Below the pieces are notes generated by a model. The model ran no database searches, was not told the DNA's origin, and saw nothing but the letters and a program-made list of their open reading frames with translations. From contig JACMLY010000105.1 in NCBI GenBank assembly GCA_014379345.1, forward strand, positions 1 through 64,000: DNA of 64,000 bases, read 5' to 3'. Positions 1 to 9,183 of the stretch are shown piece after piece. The stretch's first letter is position 1; each line of letters starts with the position of its first letter. Source of the DNA: Chitinophagaceae bacterium (GTDB taxonomy: Bacteria > Bacteroidota > Bacteroidia > Chitinophagales > Chitinophagaceae). Made by a program: the position numbers and the translations under genes.

Positions 1-2298
1 CTGGGTATTGGTATTGCGGCGATGGTATGGGGCTATCAAACCTATCAATTTGCATTCAGCTTCGATAATTTTCATCCTGACCGAAACAATACCTACAGGG
101 CGCTGGTTGACAAAGATGGTACGGATGGAATCAAAGGGATCTTTCCAATGGCAGCCGTTCAGGCGGCCAAAACGGATTTTGCGGGCATTCGTGAAACGGT
201 GCTGCTTGATAGCCGCGGACTGAATATAAAAACCCCCGGGGGGGAAACCTTTGCTGAGCAGGTCCACTTTACAGAATCTGCTTTTTTTAATTTTTTTAAT
301 TTTCCATTAGTTAAAGGAAGTCATGATCTCGATGATCGTAGCGCAGTTCTGGTCACAGAAAAAATTGCCAAAAAATATTTCGGGAATGAAAATCCCATTG
401 GCAAAACAATCATTTTTTATGCCGGGGAATCATATGCAATGACATTTACCGTGAAAGCGGTATTGCGGGATTTACCTGTCAATTCAACTATTCACTTTAA
501 TTTCCTTACAAATTTTGACAATCAATTAAAACCCGATGGCAGCAGGATCAAATCCGATGACTGGGGCTGGTTTGTAGATGCAGCTTTTTTTAAGATCATC
601 AGCCCTTCTTATGCAAATGCCTTGGAAAAAAGCCTGAAAAAATATATCCCACTGCAAAATAAAGTGAGAGAAGATTGGAAAGTATCACGTTTCAAATTGA
701 TAACACTCCGTGAAAATGCAATGCTGACAAATGTTATTACTTCTAACAATCTTTCTGAGAGACCCGAGGATTCTGCTACTTATGGTCCTATTATATTTGC
801 TTTTCTGATCCTTCTTTCGGCCTGTCTCAATTTCTCAAATACTACCGTTGCACGCGCAAATTCAAGATTGAAAGAAATAGGAATGCGCAAGGTAATGGGA
901 AGTACGTACAGCCAGTTGATATTGCAAATGTTGCTGGAATGTGCCATCATCGTTTTAGCAGCCATTGCATTATCTGTGTTATTCAATTCCTGGTGGCTCC
1001 CTGCTTTCAACAAAATGTTCGTATTTGTCGATGTAAAGGCAGATTATCTTCACGATCCCGGTCTTTTAATATTTATAGGAATTATGCTGGTCATCACCAC
1101 CCTATTAGCGGGTGCTTACCCGGCATTTTATGTAAGCCGTTTCAACCCTTCCACTATCTTTCGCGGTTCAGTCAAATTCGGCGGTTCCAACTTGTTTTCG
1201 CGGCTTATGCTTGGATTGCAAATATCAATATCGATCATTACGGTTGTCGGAGGAATAGCCTTTGCCAGAAACGCGGAATTTCAGCGAACATTTGATTTTG
1301 GCTATAACCTTGAAAATACTATGGGAATTGTAATAAATGACAGGAATGCATTCAATGCGATGAAAAATGAATTGACAAATATTCCGCAGGTGACCGGTCT
1401 TGCAGGAACGAGACATCATATCAGTTTTGGTTACAGGAATGTGGTAGCCGAAGCAGGAGGATTTAAAAAGGAAACCAATTATCTCGAAGTTGGCAAGGAA
1501 TATATGCAGGTAATGAACCTGAAGATGGTTACCGGCAGGTCTTTTGATTCATCTATGGAATCTGATTATTCGCGTTCGATCCTGGTGACGCAGAAAATGG
1601 CAGCCAATTTCGGATGGAATGATAAGGAAGCTGTGGGTAAGCAGGTACATATTGACACCGTTGTTTATTCGGTGATCGGAGTATTGAAAGATTTTCACTC
1701 TAATACGTTTTTTGATCCGCTGGAACCGGCCGTTTTAAAACTAGTAAGTGAAGATCGCTTTCAATATCTGGTTGTCCAGGCAAAACCAGCAGATCTGACG
1801 GGCGTTTTCTTAAAGTCAAAAGCAATTTGGGAAAAGTTATTTCCATTAAAGCCATTCAATGGCTTTTATCAAAATGAAATCACGGCAGAATCTTATCGCG
1901 TAACGAGCAGCATAGCAAAAATATTTTCGTGGTTTGCCATTGTATCAATTTTACTTACGGCAACCGGCTTATTTGCCCTTGTTTCTCTTACCATGCTGAA
2001 AAAAATGAAAGAGATCGCCTTGAGAAAAGTGGTGGGCGCAAGAGCCGGCGATATCCTGCTGCTGATCAATAAAGGATACTTCTGGGTATTTATGGTATCC
2101 GCCATATTGGGCTGTTATGGAGGTTGGTCATTAACAAAATTGTTGCTGGATATGATCTTTAAAATAAATGTCGGCATTGAAAATTCAACACTGATCATTT
2201 CGGTAGGGATACTGTTTCTGATTACTGCATGCATAACCGGAGCTAAAGTGTGGCAGGCAGTAAGAACTAACCCGGTTAAGTTGTTGAGAATGGAATGA
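1..2298 (+). CDS. MacB/FtsX-like ABC transporter permease, 5' partial
   Basis: The reading frame is open from base 1, so the start lies upstream; compared with the two complete paralogs downstream about 28-30 N-terminal residues are missing. Visible parts are a periplasmic MacB_PCD-like domain, a first FtsX membrane block beginning near residue 263, a second periplasmic segment, and a second FtsX block at the end. Each FtsX block carries the hallmark after its first helix: EIGMRKVMG and EIALRKVVG. Such permeases pair with a LolD/MacB-type ATPase and act in mechanotransmission or export across the envelope. It starts a run of three paralogs followed by an ATPase and a TolC-like protein. Substrate is unknown. 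Confidence 0.93.
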   Translation: MGIGIAAMVWGYQTYQFAFSFDNFHPDRNNTYRALVDKDGTDGIKGIFPMAAVQAAKTDFAGIRETVLLDSRGLNIKTPGGETFAEQVHFTESAFFNFFNFPLVKGSHDLDDRSAVLVTEKIAKKYFGNENPIGKTIIFYAGESYAMTFTVKAVLRDLPVNSTIHFNFLTNFDNQLKPDGSRIKSDDWGWFVDAAFFKIISPSYANALEKSLKKYIPLQNKVREDWKVSRFKLITLRENAMLTNVITSNNLSERPEDSATYGPIIFAFLILLSACLNFSNTTVARANSRLKEIGMRKVMGSTYSQLILQMLLECAIIVLAAIALSVLFNSWWLPAFNKMFVFVDVKADYLHDPGLLIFIGIMLVITTLLAGAYPAFYVSRFNPSTIFRGSVKFGGSNLFSRLMLGLQISISIITVVGGIAFARNAEFQRTFDFGYNLENTMGIVINDRNAFNAMKNELTNIPQVTGLAGTRHHISFGYRNVVAEAGGFKKETNYLEVGKEYMQVMNLKMVTGRSFDSSMESDYSRSILVTQKMAANFGWNDKEAVGKQVHIDTVVYSVIGVLKDFHSNTFFDPLEPAVLKLVSEDRFQYLVVQAKPADLTGVFLKSKAIWEKLFPLKPFNGFYQNEITAESYRVTSSIAKIFSWFAIVSILLTATGLFALVSLTMLKKMKEIALRKVVGARAGDILLLINKGYFWVFMVSAILGCYGGWSLTKLLLDMIFKINVGIENSTLIISVGILFLITACITGAKVWQAVRTNPVKLLRME

Positions 2299-2436
2299 GG
2301 AAATATGTACGACCTGCCAGCCGGCAGGCAGGTGTACGATGTGGGATGTGGGATGTTGTTACGAGTTGAATGCTGATTGAAGAACTAACGATGATATGTT
2401 AGTGCAAAAGATGATAAAAATTCAAAAGCCTGGCCC

Positions 2437-2487
2437 CCTTCAGTCTTGAGCGGAGTCGAATGGAGAAGAAGGTCCGGGGATGAGGTG
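2437..2487 (+). repeat. 51-nt dispersed intergenic repeat, copy 1
   Basis: This stretch matches 5002-5052 at 44 of 51 positions. Both copies lie just after an FtsX-permease gene and end in GGGGATGAGGTG. The sequence looks like a recurring intergenic word block rather than a gene; no coding potential is seen. Confidence 0.7.
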
Positions 2488-2553
2488 AAAACTGTGAACA
2501 ATAAACAAATAACTATTCAAATTCCCCTTTAGGGGGGCCAATGGGGGGTACCT

Positions 2554-4923
2554 ATGCTTAAAAACTATTTCAAAATCGCGCTCAGGAATTTTTGGAAAAA
2601 CAAAACTTTTTCCTTCATCAATATTTTTGGACTTGCCCTTGGCATGGCATGCAGCCTGCTCATCATGTTGTGGGTGCAGGACGAAAAAGCCATGGATGGA
2701 TTCTTTAAAAATTCTGAAAGGATATTTAGTGTATATGAAAGGCAGTATTACGATAATAAAATCGAAGCATTCCATGGCACACCGGGCATCCTTTACGACG
2801 AAATCAAAAAAGTCATACCCGAGGTCGAATATGCTTCCGGGATGGCCTGGAATGAGCGAGGTACCTTCCAGGCAGGTAATAAGATCATGAAGGAAGAAGG
2901 AAACCAGGCCGGTGCAGATTTTTTCAAAATATTTAGCTACCGATTGTTGCAGGGAAGACCTTCAACGGCATTGAATACCCCTGTAAGCATTGCCATCTCG
3001 CGAAAAATGTCGGAGGATTTTTTTGGTAGTCCACAGGCAGCAATGGGAAAAACAATCCGGTACGAAAATCAAAAAGATTTTAAGATAACTGCAGTCTTTG
3101 AAAATATTCCCAAAAACGCTTCGCGGAAATTTGATTTCCTGATCAACTGGGAAGCATGGCTAGACAGGAACAGTTGGGCTAAGGAGTGGGGGAATAACGG
3201 TCCTGCTACCTTAATCCAACTTCGTGCGGGCGCAAATGCCCTATTGGTTGAGAAAAAAATTAAGAAATTCCTTGATAATTATAATAAAGATCAAAGTGCT
3301 GCTTTCCGAATTGAACTGGGGCTTCAACGTTATGATGAGCTGTACCTGCATTCAACATTTAAGAATGGAAAAATTGCCGGCGGGCGAATTGAGTATGTCC
3401 GCCTGTTCAGCATTGTTGCCATTTTTATCTTATTGATCGCCTGTATCAATTTCATGAATCTCACCACGGCCCGTTCCGTTAAGCGAGCAAGGGAAATAGG
3501 GATCCGAAAAGTAGTGGGTGCCGTGCGCTCTGTATTGAGGCGACAGTTCATCGGCGAAGCAGTACTACTCTCTTTTTTCTCGATCATTATTTCGCTGGTA
3601 CTGGTTTCACTTTTACTCCCCTCTTTCAATACGATCACAGGAAAACAGATCTCACTACCTGTAAACCAGAGCAGTTTCTGGCTAAGCCTTGCAGGTTTAA
3701 CCCTGATCACCGGATTTATATCAGGTAGTTATCCTGCCATCTTTTTATCTTCTCTCAATCCGGTAACAGTTTTAAAGGGAGCATTGAAATTCAGCACGGG
3801 TGCTGCATGGTTCCGAAAGGGCCTGGTCGTATTTCAATTCGCGCTTTCTACGATCCTGATCATAGGAACAATCGTTGTTTCAAAACAAGTGGATTATGTA
3901 CAGTCTGAAAACCTCGGTTATGAAAGAGAAAATCTGGTCTATATTCCGCTTGAAGGTGACCTGACCGGGAAATATTCTTTATTTAAAGACCAGGCTTTGA
4001 AAATGCAGGGCATACAACAGGTAACGAGGATATCGCAAACGCCTACGCAAATTGAAAACGGCACGGGAGGTGTACAGTGGGAAGGCAAAGATCCAAAAAC
4101 ATTGCCGATGTTCACCCAGGCTTCTGTAGGATACGATTTCGTAAAAACAATGAATGTAACAATTCTTAAAGGGCGTGATTTTTCTAAAAATTTCGGCACC
4201 GATTCTGTCGGATATATTGTGAATGAAGCTGCCTTGAAAAAGATCGGCTATAAAGATCCAATTGGGAAGCCATTGACCTTTTGGGAAAAGAAGGGAAGCA
4301 TCATAGGAGTCGTAAAAGATTTTCACTTTAATTCATTGCACGAGCCGATTAACCCTCTTATCATCAGGTACGGCGAAAAAGAAACCTATGGCTCAGCAAT
4401 GGTGCGTATCGGTTCCGGGAAAACGAAACAGGCAATTGCAGGCTTGGAAAAGCTTTGCAAGCAACTGAATCCCCAATTCCCTTTTACCTATTATTTTTCC
4501 GATGACGAATACCAGAAATTGTATAAGAGCGAACAGGTTGTCAGCAAACTTGCTAATTCATTTGCATTCCTGGCAATTTTCATCTCATGCCTCGGATTAT
4601 TAGGACTCGCCATGTTTACCGCCGAACAACGAACCAGGGAAATAGGGATCAGGAAAGTTTTGGGCGCAAGCATCTCTTCATTGTTCGCACTCATGTCTAA
4701 AGAGTTTATGTTTCTTGTATGCATCTCTCTGGTCATTGCCTCTCCGGTTGCGTGGTGGCTCATGAATAACTGGTTGCAGAACTATGCTTACAGAACTCCC
4801 ATTTCATGGTGGGTATTTTTATTCGCTGGTGCGCTCGCGGTGATCATCGCATTGGTTACCGTAAGCTTCCAGGCTACAAAAGCAGCTATTGCGAACCCGA
4901 TAAAAAGTTTGAGAACGGAATGA
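2554..4923 (+). CDS. MacB/FtsX-like ABC transporter permease
   Basis: A 789-residue protein, the usual length for the large Bacteroidota FtsX permeases. It opens with the family signature MLKNYFKIALRNFWKNK, then a first membrane helix (about 18-38), a MacB_PCD-like periplasmic domain, an FtsX block from about 283 with EIGIRKVVG near 314, a second periplasmic domain, and a last FtsX block with EIGIRKVLG near 695. It ends in IANPIKSLRTE, typical of the family. It is expected to sit in the inner membrane with the ATPase encoded at 8463. The start ATG is the only one matching family N-termini. Paralogous to the flanking permeases; substrate not deducible. Confidence 0.95.
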   Translation: MLKNYFKIALRNFWKNKTFSFINIFGLALGMACSLLIMLWVQDEKAMDGFFKNSERIFSVYERQYYDNKIEAFHGTPGILYDEIKKVIPEVEYASGMAWNERGTFQAGNKIMKEEGNQAGADFFKIFSYRLLQGRPSTALNTPVSIAISRKMSEDFFGSPQAAMGKTIRYENQKDFKITAVFENIPKNASRKFDFLINWEAWLDRNSWAKEWGNNGPATLIQLRAGANALLVEKKIKKFLDNYNKDQSAAFRIELGLQRYDELYLHSTFKNGKIAGGRIEYVRLFSIVAIFILLIACINFMNLTTARSVKRAREIGIRKVVGAVRSVLRRQFIGEAVLLSFFSIIISLVLVSLLLPSFNTITGKQISLPVNQSSFWLSLAGLTLITGFISGSYPAIFLSSLNPVTVLKGALKFSTGAAWFRKGLVVFQFALSTILIIGTIVVSKQVDYVQSENLGYERENLVYIPLEGDLTGKYSLFKDQALKMQGIQQVTRISQTPTQIENGTGGVQWEGKDPKTLPMFTQASVGYDFVKTMNVTILKGRDFSKNFGTDSVGYIVNEAALKKIGYKDPIGKPLTFWEKKGSIIGVVKDFHFNSLHEPINPLIIRYGEKETYGSAMVRIGSGKTKQAIAGLEKLCKQLNPQFPFTYYFSDDEYQKLYKSEQVVSKLANSFAFLAIFISCLGLLGLAMFTAEQRTREIGIRKVLGASISSLFALMSKEFMFLVCISLVIASPVAWWLMNNWLQNYAYRTPISWWVFLFAGALAVIIALVTVSFQATKAAIANPIKSLRTE

Positions 4924-4930
4924 GAGAATA

Positions 4931-4994
4931 TGTACGATGTGCGAAGTACGAAGTAAGATCTACGAAGTACGATGTGCGAAGTACGAAGTACGAT
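4931..4994 (+). repeat. Tandem TACGAAG/TACGATG word array
   Basis: A run of degenerate heptamer-like words (TACGATG, TACGAAG) directly after a permease stop codon. The same words occur at about 2310-2355, 12738-12846, 18110-18142 and 34715-34797. No open frame or RNA gene is recognised. Confidence 0.75.
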
Positions 4995-5001
4995 TTGGCT
5001 T

Positions 5002-5052
5002 CCTTCAGTACTGAGCGGAGGCGAATGGAGGAGAAGGGTTGGGGATGAGGTG
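5002..5052 (+). repeat. 51-nt dispersed intergenic repeat, copy 2
   Basis: Second copy of the block at 2437-2487 (44 of 51 identical, same orientation, same position relative to an FtsX-permease gene). The shared flanks could mean the gene-plus-spacer unit was duplicated, or that the block spreads independently. Confidence 0.7.
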
Positions 5053-5148
5053 GTAAGAGTGATGAGTGGGGAATAAAACAAAAAATAATTACTCAATACT
5101 GATCAATACTCAACCATGAACTATGACCATACACTTCAAAACTTTAAA

Positions 5149-5580
5149 ATGAAAAATACAATCGTTTCTTTTTTGATAATGGCTTCGATCTGGTCTTACG
5201 GTCAGGAGGATAATGAAAAGGTAAAGAATGCCGTATTGGATTATGTTGATGCATTTTATTACGGAGACACCACAAAGATCATCCGTAGCATTTCGGCAGA
5301 CATAGTGAAATATGGTTATTACCGCAAGAAGGATGAAACGGTGTATGCCGGAGAACCTATGTCGTACAGGCAGATGCTTGATTATGCAACAGCAGTGAAA
5401 AAAAGAAATAATCCCGCCGCCGCCGATAAACATGTAAAGAAAATTGAGGTACTCGATTACCAGGACCAGACGGCTGCAGCAAAGCTAACCGCCTGGTGGG
5501 GCACAGATTATTTATTGCTAAGCAAGATAAACGGCAACTGGATGATCACGCATGTATTGTGGCAGTCTCCTCAGAAATGA
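5149..5580 (+). CDS. Secreted NTF2-like (lumazine-binding-like) protein
   Basis: A 143-residue protein from the ATG at 5149, chosen because it gives a clean signal peptide (MKNTIVSFLIMASIWSYGQ); an upstream in-frame ATG at 5116 would bury it. After cleavage the sequence fits the SnoaL/NTF2-like cone fold seen in putative lumazine-binding proteins: a helix with VLDYVDAFYYGD near the start, a middle YYRK segment, and a final strand pair ending NGNWMITHVLWQ. Members are small ligand-binding or enzymatic folds and the substrate cannot be told. It sits between two permease genes and may be unrelated to transport. Confidence 0.75.
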   Translation: MKNTIVSFLIMASIWSYGQEDNEKVKNAVLDYVDAFYYGDTTKIIRSISADIVKYGYYRKKDETVYAGEPMSYRQMLDYATAVKKRNNPAAADKHVKKIEVLDYQDQTAAAKLTAWWGTDYLLLSKINGNWMITHVLWQSPQK

Positions 5581-5720
5581 GTTTAAAGTTTAAAGTTTGG
5601 TATAAGTATTCAATAAAATGAGTTTTTAAGCAAGACAGAATCAGCATAAAATAAAAATCTAAAAAAGTTACCTAACCCATCTGACCTTAAACCATCAACC
5701 TTAAACCTTAAACTTTAAAC
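5581..5720 (+). repeat. Inverted TTTAAAG/CTTTAAA word repeat
   Basis: The gap after the NTF2-like gene starts with GTTTAAAGTTTAAAGTTTGG (5581-5600) and ends with the reverse-oriented CCTTAAACTTTAAAC (5706-5720). It is the same heptamer class as the arrays at 55563-55688 and 57890-58047. In RNA the arms could fold into a long stem. Confidence 0.7.
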
Positions 5721-5731
5721 CACAACAGCGT

Positions 5732-8140
5732 ATGATTAAAAATTATTTCAAAACCGCCTGGCGGAATCTATGGAAAAACAAAGCATTTTCCGCGATAAAC
5801 ATTATTGGTCTTGCCATTGGAATGTCTGCATGCATCATCATCATGTTATTTGTATTTTATGAGAAAAGTTTCGACAGTTTTCATAGCAGAAATATTTATC
5901 GCCTTAATGAGGTACAAAAGTATGAGGGTATGGTAGCTCCGCAGAATGTGGCACTATCAATGTTTCCGATGGGTCCTACCCTGAAAAATGAATTCCCCGA
6001 AATTAAAAATTACACCCGGATCAATGATTTCGACGACGTAGGTCTGAACTACCTGGATAAAAAAGTGTTTTTGCCAAAGATGTATTGGACCGATTCTTCA
6101 TTCTTTGAAATTTTTGACTTTGAATTATTGAAGGGTGATAAAGTTGCCGTACTGGAAAAACCGGGTAGTGTTGTACTGACCGAAGAAAGTGCCGCTAAAA
6201 TATTCGGAAAAGAAGAACCCTTGGGCAAAACGCTTGTTTATTACGGAAATGATACCATAAGCTTCGTGATTACCGGGATACTGAAAAATATTCCCAGGAA
6301 TTCTCATCTTCAATTCGATGGTTTATTTTCACTCAGTACCGTAGCCGGTGCGAATGACATGAATAACTGGGACTCAAATTGGTTGGTCACTTACCTGGAT
6401 CTATCAGATAATGCCAATATCGCCACGCTGCAGAAAAAGTTTCCCGCGTATCTCAAAAAACATATGAGCAATGAAGGCTGGAAGAATTATGAATTGTTTC
6501 TGCAGCCCCTTCTAGAGGTGCATTCAAACTCAATGGGCATCACCCATGATTACCTCAACTTTCAAAAGTTCGATAAAAATTATACCCGGTTGTTTTCAAT
6601 TATTGCTTTTATTGTTCTTGTTATTGCCTGCATCAACTTCATGAATCTTTCCACCGCCAAATCTGCCGGCAGGGCAAAAGAAGTAGGGATACGAAAATCA
6701 ATTGGAGCAGAAAGATCCCAACTGGCATTTCAGTTTATCGGCGAATCAGTTTTGATTTCGTTGCTAGCCCTTATTATGGCAGTTATTTTTGTAAAACTAT
6801 CTCTCCCCTATGTTAGTCAACTAAGTCAGCGGACCCTCAATTTTCCCTTATCAGGCGATCCAACACTTATGTTGATCGTTCTGATCGGTACTATTATGAC
6901 GGGAATCATTGCCGGAGTCTATCCCGCCATTTATCTGTCTTCATTTCAACCGACCAAAGTCTTAAAAGGCTCTCCTGAAACCGGAAACAACAGAGGGATT
7001 TTCAGGAATATATTGGTGGTAGGTCAGTTTACAAGTGCCGTCTTCCTGATGATCGCCACCGTTTTTGCAATAAGGCAACTCCATTTTATGCAAACCCGCG
7101 ATCCGGGATTTAATCGTGAACAGGTCATGACCATTCGACTTGATTCCAAATCTTCGCGCAAGTACGATGCATTAAAAGAAGAATTCTTAAAAAATGTATC
7201 GGTAACGGGTGTCACTGCTTCTAACCAGCGACTAGGGAACAATCTTCACCAGAGTGGGGTTAAATATGTGGGTGATGGGCCTGAGCGACAATTGACCTCT
7301 TCACAAATACTCGTTGACGAGGATTATGTAAATTTGTACAACATTCGTTTAGCAGCAGGCAAAAGTTTTTCAAAAGACCTTGAACGCACACCCGGGGGAA
7401 ACGTCATCATAAATGAAAGTCTTGCGAAGGAGTTACTAAAAGACAATCCGGGATCGCCGTTACAAACATTGATCGGAAAAAGATTTGGATTCAGCTGGAT
7501 AGATACGTTGGGCACGATCGTGGGAGTAGCTAAAGATTTTAATTTCAATTCCCTTCATCATAAAATAGAAACGCTTTTCATGCTTTATACCAAAAATGCC
7601 AGGTATGGGGAAATTTCTGTGAAGATCAACGGAGCGAAAGCACAGCAGGCGATAGCGCATATTCAATCATCCTGGAAAACAATATTGGCTGATCAGCCCT
7701 TGGAATATGGTTTCCTTGATGAACATTTCAATGAACTTTACAAGGCGGATATGCAGGTAAGCGAAATCGTGGGCGTGTTGGCAATGCTTGCCATCGTTAT
7801 TTCATGCCTTGGATTATTTGGCCTTGCTTCTTATTCAGCAGAACGACGTGTGAAGGAAATCGGGATTAGAAAAGTTATGGGAGCCTCTGTACAAAATGTT
7901 GTTACACTTCTTTCCAGGGATTTTATCAAGCTGGTATTGATCGCTAACATCATTGCCTGGCCGATTGCCTGGTTTGCACTGAGAAAATGGTTGCAGGATT
8001 TCGCCTACCGTATAGAGATCAACTGGTGGATATTTTTTGCAGCCGGCGCGTGCGCCGTTTTGATTGCACTGCTTACGATAAGCTTTCAGGCAATCAAAGC
8101 AGCTATCGCTAATCCAATAAAAAGCCTGAGAAGTGAATGA
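5732..8140 (+). CDS. MacB/FtsX-like ABC transporter permease
   Basis: An 802-residue paralog of the two upstream permeases. It opens MIKNYFKTAWRNLWKNKAF, followed by a first helix, a MacB_PCD-like domain, an FtsX block with EVGIRKSIG near residue 316, a second periplasmic domain, and a final FtsX block with EIGIRKVMG near 708. The C terminus is IANPIKSLRSE. It is the permease closest to the ATPase gene, although 322 bases separate them. Three permeases with one ATPase suggest that the ATPase serves several partners, or that each permease answers a different signal. Inner-membrane location is inferred from the helices. Confidence 0.95.
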   Translation: MIKNYFKTAWRNLWKNKAFSAINIIGLAIGMSACIIIMLFVFYEKSFDSFHSRNIYRLNEVQKYEGMVAPQNVALSMFPMGPTLKNEFPEIKNYTRINDFDDVGLNYLDKKVFLPKMYWTDSSFFEIFDFELLKGDKVAVLEKPGSVVLTEESAAKIFGKEEPLGKTLVYYGNDTISFVITGILKNIPRNSHLQFDGLFSLSTVAGANDMNNWDSNWLVTYLDLSDNANIATLQKKFPAYLKKHMSNEGWKNYELFLQPLLEVHSNSMGITHDYLNFQKFDKNYTRLFSIIAFIVLVIACINFMNLSTAKSAGRAKEVGIRKSIGAERSQLAFQFIGESVLISLLALIMAVIFVKLSLPYVSQLSQRTLNFPLSGDPTLMLIVLIGTIMTGIIAGVYPAIYLSSFQPTKVLKGSPETGNNRGIFRNILVVGQFTSAVFLMIATVFAIRQLHFMQTRDPGFNREQVMTIRLDSKSSRKYDALKEEFLKNVSVTGVTASNQRLGNNLHQSGVKYVGDGPERQLTSSQILVDEDYVNLYNIRLAAGKSFSKDLERTPGGNVIINESLAKELLKDNPGSPLQTLIGKRFGFSWIDTLGTIVGVAKDFNFNSLHHKIETLFMLYTKNARYGEISVKINGAKAQQAIAHIQSSWKTILADQPLEYGFLDEHFNELYKADMQVSEIVGVLAMLAIVISCLGLFGLASYSAERRVKEIGIRKVMGASVQNVVTLLSRDFIKLVLIANIIAWPIAWFALRKWLQDFAYRIEINWWIFFAAGACAVLIALLTISFQAIKAAIANPIKSLRSE

Positions 8141-8462
8141 AATGGTGAGTGGTGAATATATGTCATCGCGATAATGAGTTTTGGTTGGCGGTATAATATG
8201 AAAAATTTGGAAATATCTAAGAACCATCGCTTATGAACCAACTACAAACCATTCACTTCAAAAGCGGACATGAATGTATCAAAACCGTGCACTTGGCATC
8301 ATACCATTACGCTTAAATAACTGAAAGGTAACAAAATAGCAGAGTGGCATTTTGTTGGCCATTATCCGGAACAAATATCTCTTTTATGAACCAGGGTTGA
8401 TCTATTACCTTTAAAAGCGCATTTTCTACCGCGATTGCGGAATTAAATTTTCAAATTAAAAT
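8141..8462. other. Intergenic region before the ATPase gene
   Basis: A 322-base stretch with no credible gene. It is AT-rich toward the ATPase start and presumably carries that gene's promoter, but no convincing -7/-33 pair was picked out. No tRNA or hairpin terminator was seen. Confidence 0.6.
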
Positions 8463-9131
8463 ATGCTAGAACTACAACATGTCTCGAAATGGGTAAATAC
8501 AGGAAGTAATCGCACGTTTATTTTAAAAGATGTAAATCTTACAGTGAAGCAAGGCGAATTTGTTTCTATCATGGGACCCTCCGGATCGGGCAAATCAAGC
8601 CTGCTGAATATTATTGGCATGCTTGATGAACCCTCTGAAGGGGAATATTCTTTTATGGGTGAAGCAGTTCACAAGCTAAAAGAAAAACACCGTTCGGCCC
8701 TATACAAGCAATATATCGGTTTTGTTTTCCAGGCCTATCACCTGATCGATGAATTGACGGTGTATGAGAATATTGAAACGCCGCTGATTTATCAAAACAT
8801 AAAAGGGTCTGAAAGAAAAGGAATGGTTGCTGATATACTCGATCGTTTCCAGATAGTCGGTAAAAAGGACCTGTTCCCCACGCAGCTTTCGGGGGGTCAG
8901 CAACAACAGGTAGGCATAGCCCGCGCATTGATCGCAAAACCAAGATTGTTACTGGCAGATGAGCCTACAGGTAATCTCAACTCCAAACAGGGTGAAGAGA
9001 TCATGGACCTTTTTAAACAACTGAATAATGAGGGAGTTACCATTATCCAGGTAACACATTCCGATAAAAATGCAGCCTATGGTTCTCGCATCATCAATTT
9101 GCTGGATGGAAGAATAGACAACCAATCATAA
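8463..9131 (+). CDS. ABC transporter ATP-binding protein, LolD/MacB type
   Basis: A 222-residue ATPase of the LolD/FtsE/MacB class. Walker A GPSGSGKSS is at 38-46, the Q-loop near FVFQAYHL, the ABC signature LSGGQ near 143-147, and Walker B LLLADEP just before TGNLNS. The D-loop to H-loop region ends in VTHSDKNAAYGSR. It would energise the FtsX-type permeases encoded upstream. One oddity: the signature continues QQQQVGIARAL where most relatives have QQQRVAIARAL, so the usual arginine is glutamine. The TolC-like gene follows after 52 bases, which supports an export function spanning both membranes. Confidence 0.95.
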   Translation: MLELQHVSKWVNTGSNRTFILKDVNLTVKQGEFVSIMGPSGSGKSSLLNIIGMLDEPSEGEYSFMGEAVHKLKEKHRSALYKQYIGFVFQAYHLIDELTVYENIETPLIYQNIKGSERKGMVADILDRFQIVGKKDLFPTQLSGGQQQQVGIARALIAKPRLLLADEPTGNLNSKQGEEIMDLFKQLNNEGVTIIQVTHSDKNAAYGSRIINLLDGRIDNQS

Positions 9132-9183
9132 ACATTACTTAACACCAAATAAATAACCGCTAGTACCCTGGAACTAATAAACA

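Noticed and set aside
4788-5096. A minus-strand frame over the TACGAAG array reading LRTSHIVLRRSYFVLRTSY
   Set aside because: The protein is only a translation of the word repeat and overlaps the 3' end of a real permease gene.
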